The notes under the pieces: generated by a model | What the model saw: only the letters and a program-made list of their open reading frames with translations | Told to the model about the DNA's origin: nothing | Databases searched by the model: none | Source of the DNA: Ananas comosus | Taxonomy: Eukaryota > Streptophyta > Magnoliopsida > Poales > Bromeliaceae | Length of the DNA: 64,000 bases | Assembly: GCF_001540865.1 (NCBI RefSeq) | Contig: NC_033621.1 | Coordinates: forward strand, 14,867,848-14,931,847 | Direction: 5' to 3' | Shown: positions 1 through 12,158 of the stretch, in pieces | How the letters are laid out: every line of letters starts with the position of its first letter | How positions within the stretch are numbered: position 1 is the first letter of the stretch | Position numbers and translations under genes: made by a program

Positions 1-871
1 AAGAGAAGATGAGCCGAAGGAGTTACCCTGAGAAACCCTTCGGCAACCAACAAAGATTCTCGGAGTATCAGCCGAATTGGCATCTTCAAGCTAGGTCGAG
101 ACCTGAGCCCGAATTTGAAAGGGTGACTAAGGGTGACATTGAGTTTCCCCGTCAAAGACTAGTCAACGAGCTCTACATCCAGCCATGATCGAGACAGTGG
201 GAGAGGCGAGAGATCTTGAGGGAACATCTCAAGACTATCAAGGTACCTGCCAATGTGCTAGTTGATCAATGGCACACAAAGAAAGCACCGGCCAGATGGC
301 ATGGACCAATGTTAACAAAACTCAAAAGTGTCAGCAGCAAAGGTTGCAAGCCGGGGTGCGACATCATTGTGAAGAAGCTAAAGGAATGAGGCTAAATGTT
401 TAGAGACAGTCTGAGGTACAGCCTTCCTTTCAGCTTATGAAGAACGATCACGAAGCGGGTGATTCAACACCCGTGCCGTGGTTGAAGTCTAAGATCAAGC
501 AGTCGGTTACGGTTGAGCCAACAAAGAAGGTGACGCGAAAGGCGTTGGAAGAAAAGATTGCCTCTTTGGAGACGATCATCAAGCGAGACAGATGGCCTCC
601 CAAGGAGAAGATGGTTCGGCCAAAGAGTGATTCTTCAGCTGAAGCAGTAAAAGAATTAGAGGAGAAGAAACAAAAAGTTCAAAAAAGATCGGATGAAGAA
701 AGCTCAACTGATGTGAGTATGGTATATACTCTACTATTCTCGTTTAGTGTAGAATCCGTAGAGTTTGAGGAGCAGATCTATATAGAAGAGGAGCTATCAG
801 TAGCTCAACTCCAGCTTGAAGATACGAAGTTGGCCGATACAGTGGTTTTTGAGAAGCCATCGGCCTTGTAG
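1..871 (+). pseudogene. gag C-terminus / linker remnant
   Basis: Positions 437-871 keep an open frame of 144 codons rich in Lys and Glu (residues about 20-90), as in the linker between gag and protease of Tat elements. Upstream, 1-436 has stops in all frames that I followed, but its base composition and recurring CCGAA/TCGGC-type words match the rest of this element. There is no recognisable capsid or zinc-knuckle motif, so assignment rests on position just before the protease. Confidence 0.45.
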
Positions 872-933
872 ACGAGGTTTCTTAGGCCTTTATTTATAAA
901 GGTTTTAATAGAAGGACGCCAGTAGGACGAGTT

Positions 934-1308
934 ATGATCGATGGTGGGGCAATGGTTAACGTCATGCCTATATCATTTTTTAAAAATCTAGGCAAAAGTG
1001 AAGACGAACTCAAGCCCACCGATACGACCATGATCCATTTCACTTGGAACAATCAACAAGCAAGGGGTGTACTTATGACCGAACTCACGATCGGATCAAA
1101 AACCCTTCGGATAGCCTTCTTTATAGTGGATGTAGATAGTCACTACAATTTACTACTCGGGTGTGATTGGATTCACACAAACGAGTGCGTACCATCAACC
1201 TTGCATAGAAAACTTTTCCAATGGATAAGAGATCGCGTGGAAGAAATTAGGGCCGACATCAACCTGGATCAAATATCGTTCGTGCGGGTCACCGAAGAGG
1301 GAGTGTGA
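934..1308 (+). pseudogene. Retroviral-type aspartic protease domain (Tat element)
   Basis: A 124-codon open frame starts with MIDGGAMVNVMP, the catalytic loop. It uses D-G-G in place of D-T/S-G, a variant common in Tat/Athila proteases. The flap and core follow, ending with the YNLLLGCDWIH block typical of plant Ty3/gypsy proteases. This enzyme would process the Gag-Pol polyprotein. The frame closes at 1308, and stops separate it from the RT, so it can no longer be made as part of a polyprotein. Confidence 0.75.
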
Positions 1309-1675
1309 TTAATACTCCTGAAGGATGCAAAAGCATTGGTGGCAACTGAAGGGCGCTGAAATGGAACATTAGGAGCTAGGAACGAGGCTCTAGAAGAGCT
1401 TCGGCAAGATAAGCTGACCAAAGAAGTCGGCTACTTCATCGAATCGGCTGACTTGGCCGATAAAAAATCAGGTATTAGATTGGGCAAACCAGCCGACGAA
1501 AAGTTGTGTCTAAAATCGGCTGAGTCGGCCGATAAAAGATTATGTGCCAAAACTCCAAATTCAGAAGTCGATGGTACCGCTTAGAAGGCAGAGGCCGTGA
1601 TAAGGCCTAATCAAACATACGCTGAAAGTCTTGAAGGAGTCAAAACAGAGTACATAGAAGAATCACCAATTAAAG
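1309..1675 (+). other. Protease-RT spacer of the Tat element
   Basis: No open frame of note. The stretch contains several short repeats of a tcggctga/cttggccgat-type word around 1430-1560, resembling the repetitive linker between protease and RT in Tat elements. No other feature seen. Confidence 0.4.
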
Positions 1676-2780
1676 TTGGCAAAAAAAAAATTAGAGACAC
1701 AAGACCCACTGAAAGAAGTGAACTTAGGGTCGAACGAAGACAAACAGCCGACGTATATTAGCGCAAGGCTTTCGGCTCAACAACAGGAGGAGCTAACGAG
1801 GTTGCTGATGAAATACAAGGATTGCTTTGTCTTGAGTTATGAGGAAATGCTTGGACTGAGCCAAAAAATTATAGAATATAGGCTCTTTATCAAAAAGAGG
1901 TATAAGCCTTACAAACAGATGGCTCATAGGTTTGAGCTGAGTATTGTACTTCAAATTAAAAATAAAATTAAAATTTTTTTAAAAGTTGGATTTATTGGAG
2001 CGACCTATTATGTTGATTGGGTATTTAATATTATACCAGTGCCAAAAAAGTATGGCAAACTTAGAGTTTGCATTGATTTTAGAAATTTGAATTTGGCTAC
2101 ACCTAAAGATGAGTACCCAATGCCCATAGCCGACATGTTGGTAGATTCAGTGGCCGGACATAAAATTTTATCTTTTATGGACGATCATACGGGCAGTAAT
2201 CAAATCTTTATTACGAAGAGGATGTAGCTAAACGACTTTTAGATGCCCGGGGTCTATTGGAACCTTTGAATGGATAGTGATGTCGTTTGGCTAAAAGAAT
2301 GTCAAAGCCACTTACCAAAGGGTAGTGAATTTTATTTTTCATGATTTGATTGGTAAAATATTGGAAGTTTATATCGATGATATTGTTATAAAGTCCAAAT
2401 CATACCGATCATTGGGCTAATCTAGAACTCACTTTTGAGTGCATGAAGAAATATAATTTAAAAATAAATTCTTTGAAATACGCTTTTGGGGTTTTAGTAG
2501 AAAACTTTCTTGGATTTCTGATACACCAAAAAGAAATCGAAATAGATAAAAACAAGGCAAAGGTAATTATAGAGTTAATGACACCTAAGAATAAGAAGGA
2601 ATTGCAGAGTTTGTTAGATAAGATAAAATGTTTTTGACGTTTCATATCTAATCTAACCGGTAGAATAGGAGTATTCACTCCATTACTTCGGCTCCAAAAT
2701 CAAGAGGAGTTTGTTTGGACAGAGGTAGCATTCAAAAATATTAAAAGATATTTAACGAATCCTCCAGTCCTTATTCCTCC
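1676..2780 (+). pseudogene. Reverse transcriptase domain, Ty3/gypsy Tat type
   Basis: Residues 60-183 of the open frame at 1676-2227 match RT fingers and palm: a WVFNIIPVPKK block, then KLRVCIDFRNLNLATPKDEYPMP and a mutated 'SFMDDHTG' motif (usually SFMDAYSG). After a stop near 2227 another frame gives FEWIVMSFG, IFHDLIGKILE and the catalytic VYIDDIVIKSK at about 2367-2400. The thumb segment follows at 2443-2637 (FGV..FLGFLIHQKEIEID, normally FLGF.V..RGIE). The YIDD aspartates are intact, but frameshifts and stops inactivate the domain. Confidence 0.85.
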
Positions 2781-2997
2781 TTGGCAAGGTCGGCCGATGA
2801 AGTTATACATATAGGCTGCAGAAAAAATCTAAGGTGTTTATTGGCCCAGAAAAATAATGAAAAAGAAGAATATGCTATTTACTGTCTTAGCCGATGCTTG
2901 TTAGATGCCGAAAGACGTTATTCGAAAATAGAAAAATTATGCTTAGCATTATATTCCGCATGTCCTAAGTTAAGATATTATATTTTACCGGTAGAAG
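2781..2997 (+). pseudogene. RNase H domain, first part (Tat element)
   Basis: The frame from 2781 reads LAQKNNEKEEYAIYCLSRCLLDAERRYSKIEKLCLAL, the RT-associated RNase H block normally written YY.SR.L..AE.RYS.IEK. It breaks off after YYILPVEV, exactly where the solo LTR 3003-5322 is inserted, and continues at 5328 on the other side. This domain would degrade the RNA strand during cDNA synthesis. Confidence 0.8.
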
Positions 2998-4065
2998 TGT
3001 CGTGTAGTGTACCGAGTCCTCAATGCGCAAAATCGAACTTTAGTCAAATTGACCAAAGTATGGTATTGGACGCTTTTGAGAGGTCCGTTGAGTGCTCCGA
3101 GTGATCGAAATGACTTATAAAGGTATAAGGGACCAAAAGGGACCTTGGAGAGCAAGATTTGATAATTTCAAAAATTTTCATTTTTGGAGTGCTCTCGCGG
3201 TCCGAACCCTGCTTGTAGGGTCTGAACCCCGTACACAGAAAAACGTGAAAAAGTGCCAAAGTGGCTGTTGTGTGAGGGGCTAAGTGCAATTGTGTTGGGG
3301 GAAGTCATATATGAGGGTGTTAAGTTGTTTTCTCTCATTTCCTCCACTTGAACCAGCAATAAAAAAGCTTCTCTCTCTCTCTAAAACCTCTCTCTCTCTC
3401 CTAGGGTTGCTCCAATAGTGGATATTTGTGGAGGAGAGCTTGCTTAGGGGTGAAGCTACCTTCTTCTACAACCTTAGCTTGGAAGAGAGCTTGGATTTGA
3501 GGTAGGCTTTGTGAGATTTGATGGTTTTTGAGTTAGGGTTTGTGTAGAAACCTTAGAAATGAGATTAATGGAAGCCCTATGTGATTCTAATCTAAACTAT
3601 TGCATGAGTTATGATAAGATTTGGATTATATGCAATAAATGGGTTTCTAGGGTTTCTAAAGAGGGCTTTTTGCCTAGATGGGTTTTGATCTTAATTGGTC
3701 CTATGTATCCGCAATTGAAAGTAAAGGTAACGCAGTGGATCGCTTGGATCAAAGTTTCGTTGAGCTTACGGTGATCAATTGGGAGAAAACCCCGTTTTTT
3801 CTTCTTTTGTCGTAGTCGGGTGAAGTCGACGACGATAAATTGCGCAGCTTGGCTTTCCCACTTCGTAGTGTCAACATGAGGTGGGGGGTGCTATCCGAAA
3901 TAGCCGGGTTTCATTCTATGTATAAATTCTACTTATATTGATCATGTATCATCATGCATTGAGAGTATGTGAGAAGCCTATGAGTGTTGGTAAATTCATG
4001 CTTAGTAAGTGGGATGATGATCCAAGTTGCATGATACTTGTAGGTGTATTATTTGCATGATGTTG

Positions 4066-4075
<10 letters not shown>

Positions 4076-4114
<39 letters not shown>
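4076..4114. repeat. (TA)n(TG)n microsatellite
   Basis: Short TA tract followed by about 18 TG units inside the solo LTR. Open frames on the complementary strand here are only repeat translations. Confidence 0.9.
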
Positions 4115-4115
<1 letters not shown>

Positions 4116-4991
4116 ATGAGATGCTAGAAGACATATGCATGTGAATATGTAGTGAGAATGTGCTAGATGTGTTGCATGACAACCATAGATGCTCTTATTG
4201 TATAATGTCAAGATAGTTGTATAAATACATGTTGCATGAATCGCAAGTGGACACATGCATGTTTACATATTATGAGAATATGCTAGATTCAGGTGAATTA
4301 GATATGTGGACATGTTGTGAGAATATGCTAGATATGTGTGTGAGATGCTAGAGGCATATGTATGTGGACCTATTATGATAATTGGAAATTATTGCATATG
4401 TAGCATATCCTCACTTATGAGAATTGTGAACTTGGCATTATGAGAACCAGGATGTAGGATTCTCGAGGTCCTCGGGCAAGAGGACTTGAATATAGTGCAT
4501 ATGTGGCCTATGGTAGGTATAGCATGCCTTCTGATTGGATGGGATGTGGGATTCCCGTGGTCCTCGTGTGAGAGGACTATGATTATACTCGCGTCGTCTG
4601 TATCTGTTTGGCTTGTGGATGGTCGCGCCCCCCCAAGTAGTGAGCTCCGAAGTTGTATCACAGTGAGATAGAGAAACGGGGGGTCCCTTACGGCAGACGG
4701 TCACGGTCGCGTGACAAGGTGTTGCGAGTCGTGGTTTGACCTTTAGGCGAACCGGTTTGATTGAATCAATGCATGGCAATGGCATTTCATATATATGTTG
4801 CATACAATGTAGAACATTGCTAGATGACATTATTATAGACATAGTGAAACTCATACTTGTTGACATGTTTGGCAAAGGCATAGCTACACATTTGAAGCAT
4901 GATAGATGTATATGAGCATGTTAGGCTTATTGTTCTATTCATTACTTCTTTGTCATATTACCCTATCTAGTATTTCTATGCCTTTTTTAGA

Positions 4992-5051
4992 CCTAGTGGA
5001 AAAATCGTCGGGGTCGGCGGCCGAACCCACTAGGAACTATGGACAATAGTT
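4992..5051 (+). other. Tandem-hairpin module in LTR
   Basis: CCTAGTGG (4992-4999) pairs perfectly with CCACTAGG (5027-5034) around a GC-rich loop. It is followed at once by AACTAT/ATAGTT (5035-5051). The same two-hairpin arrangement recurs in the other long LTRs of this window. It lies about 270 bp before the LTR end. Confidence 0.6.
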
Positions 5052-5327
5052 TTTTGTGATGTAAAATCCTTTTATGTATAAAAGTGAAATCATGTTGTAT
5101 AAATGAGAAGTAAAGTTGAATGTAAATGTGATGTAATAGTTAGCTTTATTTCTCTAGCATCTGTGTATACCTCTTGCAAATGTTTTGTTGCTAATATTTC
5201 CTATTTGGATGTATGTATGCACAGACTTTGTTTACGCTTCGGACGGACAGGGGAAACTCTGTCCTTTCGGCGGGTCTGTTTCGGGCCCGAGCTGTCCAAA
5301 TTGGTGGCGTCGGGTAGTGACATGTCG

Positions 5328-5510
5328 ATTGTCTGTAAGACCGACCTGATAAAGTACATGTTATCTAAACTAGTGTTAAGAGAAAGAATCAGACGATGGA
5401 TGTTTGTTTTGTCCGAATTTTTTCTTAATTATGTTCCGGCAAAGGCGGTTAAAGGAGCGATAGCTAACTTTTTAGCCAACCATCTATGTGTTGAAATTGA
5501 TAAGTCGATG
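5328..5510 (+). pseudogene. RNase H domain, second part (Tat element)
   Basis: Reading resumes after the solo LTR with VCKTDLIKYMLSKLVLRERI..W..LSEFFLNYVPAKAVKG, the C-terminal RNase H stretch (usually D..P.KYML..P.L.GR...W...L.EF...Y.P.KA.KGQ). It ends with FLANHL, normally FLADHP. The catalytic histidine and aspartate region is partly altered. Confidence 0.8.
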
Positions 5511-5935
5511 CAGAAATTGGTCGGTTGCCAGTTTTGGACACTCTATTTTGACGGGTTCAGAACAACCGAATCAGTAGGGGCCATGACAGTTATACAATCT
5601 CCTGAGGGCAACAGTTCTCAATATGCTTTTGAACTTGATTTCGACTGTTCTAACAACCAAGTCGAATATAAGGCATTAACAATTGGCCTCGAGATCTTAC
5701 GAGAATTAGGAGTACGCTCCGTAAAGTTCATCGGTGATTCACGGTTATTGATAAAATAGGTAATTGGAGAATACCGATGTGAAAATCGAAACTTGCAAAA
5801 TTATCTAAATCGAACAATAGAACTACTTAGCCAGTTTAAGGAAGTAGAGTTTGTGCATATCTCAAGAGAAGAAAATAACAAAGCTAACGACTTAGCTCAA
5901 TCGGCTTCAGGGTATAGAGAGCCAAAAGAAAATGA
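5511..5935 (+). pseudogene. Second (Tat-type) RNase H domain
   Basis: The motif LYFDGF is followed by QVEYKALTIGLEILRELG, then FIGDSRLLIK, and after a stop at 5757 by VIGEYRCEN and FVHISREENNKANDLAQSAS. These are the D-E-D-D catalytic blocks of the extra RNase H carried by Tat elements, in correct order. Only a TAG (CAG in relatives, by inference) at 5757 and lineage-typical substitutions disrupt it. Confidence 0.8.
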
Positions 5936-7212
5936 AGTCGAAATAGAAAGAAGGTTGTTACCATCGATTTTTACACAAGAGCCGATGATTGCTCCAATAG
6001 AAGTACAAGAGAATTGGAGAAAACCCTTAGTGGAATTGCTTAATGATCCTAATAAGCAGGTCGATTATCACCTACGGAAGAGAGCGCTTGGCTATTGTCT
6101 ACTAAATGGACAACTATATAAGAGAACTTCCAAAAAAGTGTTGTTAAAATGCTTAGGGCCTGAGAAAGATCTAATAGTTATGGGTGAAGCCCATGAAGGC
6201 CTATGTGGGGCACATTTGGCCGGAAAAAAATTAAGATGGACTGTTCTGCACTTAGTGATATTATTGGCCGACTATACATGAAGATTGCATAATATATGCC
6301 AGGGGATGTCAACAGTGTCAATTATCAAACCTTGGCTTTTTCGAGAATGTGCCATGGATCTAATTGAAGAAATACAGCCAAACTCCTTGGCTGGACACAA
6401 ATTCTTGATAGTGGCCGTAGATTATTTTACCAAGTAGAAGTGAAACCTATAAGATTGGTCATTCAGAAAGATATTATAGATTTTGTGAAAGACTATCATT
6501 CATCAATTCGTAATTCTTAAGACAATTACAACCAACCAAGGAACGATGGTCACAGGAGAATAATACTGGCAATTCATAGAGTCGAGAAAAATTAAGTTGC
6601 TTCATTCGTCACCTTATTATGCTCATGCCAATGGGCAGGCCAAGGCAATAAACAAAGTTATTATAAATTTTATGGAACGGCATATTGGAAAACATTCAAG
6701 AAAGTGGAGCGCAAAGCTCTGAGAAGTGTTGTGGGCATGCCGAACCACTGTCAAAACAGCGACAGGGGTTACACCGTTTCAGCTGGTCTATGGTCATGAA
6801 GCTATAGTACCTGCCAAAATTATGGTTCGTTCTCTAAGAGTCGAAGGGCAAAATGAGTTGATGGCAAAAGAATATCAGAGTTTAATGAGAGAGAAGTTAG
6901 ACGACATAGATGAAGTTCGGCGTTAGCGCTTGATCATTTGCAAGCTTATCAGAACCGAGTAAGTAATGCATATAATAAAAGAGTTAGGGCTAAATCTTTT
7001 TATGCTGGAGATTTGATCCTAAGATTAATACTGCCAATCGGTCGAGAGGACCGAGTATATAGAAAATGGTCCTAAAATTGGGAAGGACCATTTATAAAGT
7101 TGCAAGAGGCAACACATATTTCCTAAAAACATTAGGCGGGTCAGAAAATAATAAGCCAATCAATAAAAAATATTTTAAAAAGTACTACCCATCTATGTGG
7201 AAATTTGAATGA
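5936..7212 (+). pseudogene. Integrase (Tat element), core degraded
   Basis: An N-terminal stretch (about 6000-6230) ends with GEAHEGLCGAHLAGKKL, matching the H..H part of the HHCC zinc finger. The catalytic core (6250-6720) is scrambled by stops; a recognisable 'HSSPYYAHANGQA' type block lies near 6605-6640. The C-terminal part (6726-6926) reads WACRTTVKTATGVTPFQLVYGHEAIVP, typical of gypsy integrases, and the frame ends near KYLKKYYPSMW at 7212. It would have inserted the cDNA; clearly inactive. Confidence 0.8.
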
Positions 7213-7628
7213 AAAGTCAAAGATAAATATAAAAAAATATTAAAGTATATTACAACCGACTTAAGAACAGGAAAATGAAATAGAGTCAAGATAATAAATC
7301 TTTGAGTTGGCTCGACTTGGTTTCCAAATTAGACTGAGCAAGGTCGGCTGTTTGCTTTCTTTGCCTCATTATATAGTAGAGTTTGTAATGTTGAGAGAGT
7401 TGGTTGCGTAGCACCACCCCTTAGTCTTTTTTGGCCTTTAGTTGAGCCTGGACAATGGCACGCTATTCGGAAGTATGGGCCAAGGCTGTTTCAACTGTAG
7501 CAAGTTCTTCTTTCAGATTGATAATGCGTTGCCAAAGAGCCGATTCTTGGTCTTTCAGAAAAATGTCTTGTTGGTTCAGGTCGGTGATTAGGGCTGCTAC
7601 TTCAAGGACTTTCGTTTGAAATGACCGA
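7213..7628 (-). pseudogene. Antisense ORF remnant, C-terminal coiled-coil part
   Basis: The minus-strand open frame 7463-7651 encodes a Leu/Glu/Lys-rich stretch with heptad-like spacing (LKEELATVETALAHTSE), as expected for the coiled-coil tail of the extra antisense ORF of this element. It is cut at 7628 by the insertion of the LTR at 7629. 7213-7460 shows no clear coding signal. Confidence 0.45.
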
Positions 7629-7824
7629 TGTAACACACTGAACTTTAGCAAATTGCAAGGTTTGAGTGTTTGATCTATGTTCTGAGTTTTTTCAGATATT
7701 CTGAAGGGTCGTAGACAGTGTTCCGACCTATGACTCGCATCCTGAGGAGCAAGGATGAAAACTTAGCGCCAAAATTTCAAAAATGAAGAGATTAGGCTGC
7801 TCTCGGGTTGGGCTCTGCGCAACA

Positions 7825-7985
7825 GGGTACCGATACCGCATCGACCTGGTACCGGTATTGGCCTGGTATCGGTACTGCATCAGGCTGGTACTGATACCCA
7901 GTGCGTCTGCTGGCCAACCTAAGGTTCAGGTTGACGAGCTCGGCTGCCTGGTACCGGTGCGCCAGCCCGTGGTAGCGGTACGCAG
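7825..7985 (+). repeat. GGTACCGGTACC-like palindromic cluster in LTR U3
   Basis: Several imperfect copies of GGTACCGRTACY and related words spaced 10-35 bp apart. The same word cluster lies upstream of the TATA-like box in three other LTRs of the window. Confidence 0.6.
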
Positions 7986-9407
7986 TGCAGACTGCAGTTT
8001 GCCAGTTTTTTAGGGTTCTCTCTGTAATTGTAGCAACACTATATATTCTCCCATACTCTTTGGCTGGGGCTTTTGTGCTACAACAGAGGAGGAGAGGTAG
8101 GTTCCCTTTCCATTTTCCTTGGTTTTTTCCTCTTTTTGCTTGGATTTTTGGAGGATTGATCTCTCCCTTTTGCTTCTTTTGCATCTTGGTGGCTCTCCCA
8201 CCATTGGATAAACTTGGGAGCTTGGATTGGAGCTTGTTGGAGGAGAGATCTTCAACCCTAGCCCATTTTCTAGCTTGATTTGGAGCTTTGGAGAGGTTAG
8301 TAACCTAAATCCCTCATTTGATCCATGTTTTTGTAGATTTTATGAAATAAAAACCTAGAATGTGAAATCTAAGGTTTTATTTGGGGGTTTTTAATTTGTG
8401 GCTTTTGGGACTTAATTGATAGGTGTAGAACCTTCATTTGGGTTGGAATTGAAGGGCTCTAGCTTCCATTTGGGATTTGAGAGGGTTTTTCCAACATTTA
8501 GGTGAGTTTTGACCCTTATCTTGGGTTGGTTAAAGATGAACACTTTGGGTGTTCGTTCGTTTCGTCTAACCCTCTTAGAATTTTCTTTAGGGAGTTAGGA
8601 GACTTGTGGGCACTTTCGTTCGCGCAAACAAAAAGGTTGCAAGGAGTTCTTGGTGGGTTTGACCTCACCGAAATGGGTGAACTCCCCCTAGATTCTATTT
8701 CTTATTGTAAAATAGAAATTCATGCATAATCATGCTAAATAGAGCATAAATGAATTTTAGAATGATTAAAATGCATACGTTATGTATCATGACATTTCCT
8801 CCCTATGTAGTCGTGAGATATGGATGTAGTACACATGCTAGTGTGTAGCATTTTCACGATATGTTAGAAATCATGTTAGATGTGTTGAAATGACAAGCTT
8901 TTACTTGTTTGAGAACAATGGACATGTGCTAAACATAGGGATTATGTAATGTCATAAAATGGCATTGGACTTGGAACATGAATTGACATAGTAAACGATA
9001 ATATCATAAAGTGGCATTAGACTTAGTGAACGGCTAAATCTCTACATTGACATATAATTAGAGCTTTGGGGTTGCTAGTGTAATACCATGTTCGAGACAT
9101 GATGACCGTATATGTGAGATGATGATTATGCTTGTTTGCCATTTGTGCTCATTCGCACATGCTTGTATGGGTAGCTCCCCACAAGCGGGCACTCCGGAGT
9201 TGGCCTTCACGACATATGCTCGCTCGTGCAGTTTTGGATAGCCTACTGGGCCGGGTTGGATAGACTCATTCCTAGAGTGGGAATGTAAGCTACAATGGGC
9301 AATCAGGGGCACAAGCCAGACTACCCTTATGTAGGTCCTTGATTGAAAATGAAAGTTGATATGTAAACATACAAGTGAAAATTACTACTTGATAGTAGGC
9401 ACTGGTT

Positions 9408-9560
9408 TGACATAGTAGTATACTTGTTAGACTTGCTTATTGCATAATAGTATACTTGTTAGATTTGCTTTGCATAGTAGTATACTTGTTGGACTTGCTT
9501 ATTACATAGTAGTAAACTTGTTGGACATATTTGGAGCATATTAGTATACTCTCTGGATAT
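9408..9560 (+). repeat. Tandem repeat, about 45 bp x 4
   Basis: Recurring units containing agtatacttgttggactt separated by tgctta/catagt words; diverged copies inside the solo LTR. Confidence 0.7.
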
Positions 9561-9697
9561 ACTCATACATGATGGACTAGTACCATTACATGTTTAATAT
9601 CATGCTAAATTTGAGGCATAGTAGCGTAGCAATTTAATACTTGTTAAACATACATGCTGTATATTTTAGTTTCATGCTTCTACTTATACCTCTTTAG

Positions 9698-9759
9698 CCT
9701 AGTGGTGTATTTCGCTGAGGTCGGCGACTTGCCCACTGGGAACTATTGTTTAATAGTTC
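9698..9759 (+). other. Tandem-hairpin module in LTR
   Basis: CCTAGTGG (9698-9705) pairs with CCACTGGG (9733-9740), then GAACTAT/ATAGTTC (9740-9759). Confidence 0.6.
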
Positions 9760-10188
9760 TCACACCCTCTATTTTGTTATTTTTTTTCAGAGCCTTCCAC
9801 TCCGGGTGAGGCTAGGGATTGCGGCAAGGGTGTCGCTTCGAGCTAGTTAGCAAGGGGTCTTACTTTAGGTGGTTCATTTTCTCCTTTTATTTTATGTTGA
9901 AGAGAGTGAGAGTTTTTGTACCTATTTGTAGAGACCACTATTTTGTATACTCAGTGCTATGTACAGATTTTGGGTTGTATCTACTTTGGATTATGTTGGT
10001 TAATTAGTTCTTTTACTTATCCACTTGTCATTAGAATTTAGTTGTGCTCATGCTCTGATATCTCTAGTACATATTTATCTGGGTTTTATTTATCGCTTTG
10101 TTGTAAACGCCTTATATATTGCAGGCATATGACGGGTCTGGGCACGCACCGGGCGGGCTTCTGCTGGGTCCCGCGGCGTGACAACCGA

Positions 10189-10515
10189 CTAGTGAAAAAT
10201 GATGATCTAGAGCCAAATACTCAGCAAAAATGCCTGTTGGCAAATCAAAAAAGAAGAGAGTCGAGAAAATAAAGTCTCCACAAAATATTTAGCCGCAAGA
10301 GAGAGATCAGGTTGATCTAGGAGATCTAAGAGGAGTGCTCTGAACCGATCAAATTGCTCCAAATTTTGAGCTAAAGTAGGAAGACCACTACAGTACAATC
10401 TTAAACATTCATCAAATTTCTGCTAAGTTTCAGCTGATGTAGTGGTGGGGAAATCTTCCTCATGTGATTTTGGACTTGAAGCAGCCAAGTCTTGAAGAGA
10501 AATGGCCAATGGATC
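10189..10515 (-). pseudogene. Antisense ORF remnant, middle segment
   Basis: The minus-strand frame 10207-10398 reads LPTLAQNLEQFDRFRALLLDLLDQPDLSLAAKYF, Leu-rich and helical. It lies between two LTR insertions and links the C-terminal fragment at 7463-7628 with the main antisense region at 12940-15499. Stops at 10207 and elsewhere interrupt it. Confidence 0.5.
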
Positions 10516-10679
10516 TGTAGTGCATCAAACTTCTACAAACTATGGAGTTCCGATGGAAAGGAGCCTGGAAGGCTATTTAAATAGTTCCAACAAGGTTTGA
10601 GTAACGTTCGAGGGTTTCCGGCACAAACTTGGTGCGAAAACAGACTGAAAATGTCAAATCTGCCAAAGCTGCAGATTTT

Positions 10680-11065
10680 GTATTTAGTACCTGTACTGGA
10701 AGGTGGGTACCAGTACACTATACAAAATAGAGAAAGGCATGCTCTCGGGTTAGAAGAATCAAGAATTGAGTACCGGAACTGGAACGCTGTGTACCGATAC
10801 TGACAAGCCGAGTACTGGAATACAATAGAAGGTCCGAGAATCCAACATACATATTCTGAAGGTCCGAGAATCCAACATACATGTTCTGAAGGAATCGAAA
10901 ATTGAGTACCGAAAATAGGACGATGGGAACCGATACTCGTAAATCGAGTACCGAAATGCAATAGAGTGACTGAAAACCCAATGTTCAGATCTTGTGGAAT
11001 TGGGAATCGGGTACCGGAACTAACTATCATGTACTGGTACGCAAATTCAAGTACCGGTACTAGTG
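10680..11065 (+). repeat. GTACCGGTAC-like palindromic cluster in LTR U3
   Basis: About a dozen diverged GTACYGRWAC words in 385 bp, plus a 27-bp direct duplication (ggtccgagaatccaacatac unit) at 10831-10890. Confidence 0.6.
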
Positions 11066-12158
11066 CCCCGAAACACCTATTTTGACCGGTTGAAGTTAGT
11101 AAAAGTGGGAGTGGTTATTTGCAATTTTACAACACATTTTAAAAGAAAGGGACCCAGCCCATTTCCTTTTTTTGGATACAAAAGGGAACTCTTCTCTTCG
11201 CTCTCACTCTCCTCTCACTCTCTCTCCATTGGAACTCTCCAACCCGAAGAGCGTGGAAGAACTAGCTTGGAGAAGAATTCGGAGGCGGAAAATCTTCTTC
11301 TTGGGCAAAAAGAAACAAAAAGCTTGTGGCTAAGGTGAGGTTTTTGGAATGTAAGGTTAGGGTTTTGCATTTAAACCCTCTAATTGAATTTTTCTCAAAT
11401 CCTAGGCTAATTTAGGCTACAAATTGTAGAGTTTAGCAAATGGATTTGGATTTTGTCATGCCTTTGGAAAAACAGTAGGTTAAAAAAGAATTTTTGAATT
11501 TGAGAGGTTTAAAAAATTGTTTAACTCTTGTAAACCCTAATTAAGAGATTGAAAATCATGGGAGACAACATGATTTCACGAAATGAAATTGTTTTAGGGT
11601 TCGAAAATGGTAATGAACCATTTTTCTTGTGTTAGGGCAACAAGCTTGGGGTTAAGCTTGTACACAAGGACAAGACTCTATTTGCAAGTGACAACAAGCA
11701 AATAGAATGCACGAAAGAGCGAAGGTGGGTTGCATAGTATTTACTAGACAAAGATGCATGTATGAGCATATGTCAGCAGTATTAATTAGTAATTTTCTCT
11801 ACCTATACATCAGTAAATGTGCTTGCATGTATTATATGTCAATTAGGGTGCTAATTTTATGAGATAAATAATGCATGCATGGTTTATTGTAACTTACGTT
11901 GTGGACTATATAGTAGGTTGATTGTCTCTAGCGTCATTAGAGACCTCAACACATGAACATAGAGAACATAGTGCCATTGGAACATAGATTGGAAAAATAT
12001 AGTGGAAAGCATACCACTTGAAAAAAAGATATGAACTTAGAAAGCTTGACAATATAGGGCAAAGTAATGGACCCTTGAGACCTTGAAAGAAGAAATTCCG
12101 AAACTCGTAATAACCCAATGGTCGGGGGTGGTCAACAATCTCGTCACCCAATGCCATG

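Larger units (their letters stand above)
3003..5322 (+). mobile_element. Solo gypsy LTR (2320 bp) with TSD TGTCG
   Basis: It begins TGTAGTGT and ends AGTGACA, with the 5-bp duplication tgtcg on both sides (2998-3002 and 5323-5327). The RNase H reading resumes directly after the right TSD, which confirms the borders. There is no coding region inside, only LTR-like DNA: a TATA-like ttataaag near 3116, a CT-rich leader near 3370-3410, a (TG)n tract at 4080-4114 and a tandem hairpin at 4992-5051. It is therefore a solo LTR left by recombination between two LTRs. Ends resemble those of the Tekay-type elements elsewhere in the window. Confidence 0.9.
7629..10183 (+). mobile_element. Solo gypsy LTR (2555 bp) with TSD ACCGA
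   Basis: Starts TGTAACACACTG, ends GGCGTGACA, and is flanked by accga at 7624-7628 and 10184-10188. No coding capacity for gag or pol. Contains GGTACC-type repeats in the putative U3 (7825-7985), a TATA-like tatatattct near 8040, a tandem hairpin at 9698-9759 and a 45-bp-period repeat at 9408-9560. Inserted in the antisense ORF of the Tat element. Confidence 0.9.

Noticed and set aside
4389..4881. Minus-strand open frames of 90 and 147 codons
   Set aside because: Lie wholly in a TSD-bounded solo LTR and show no known motif.
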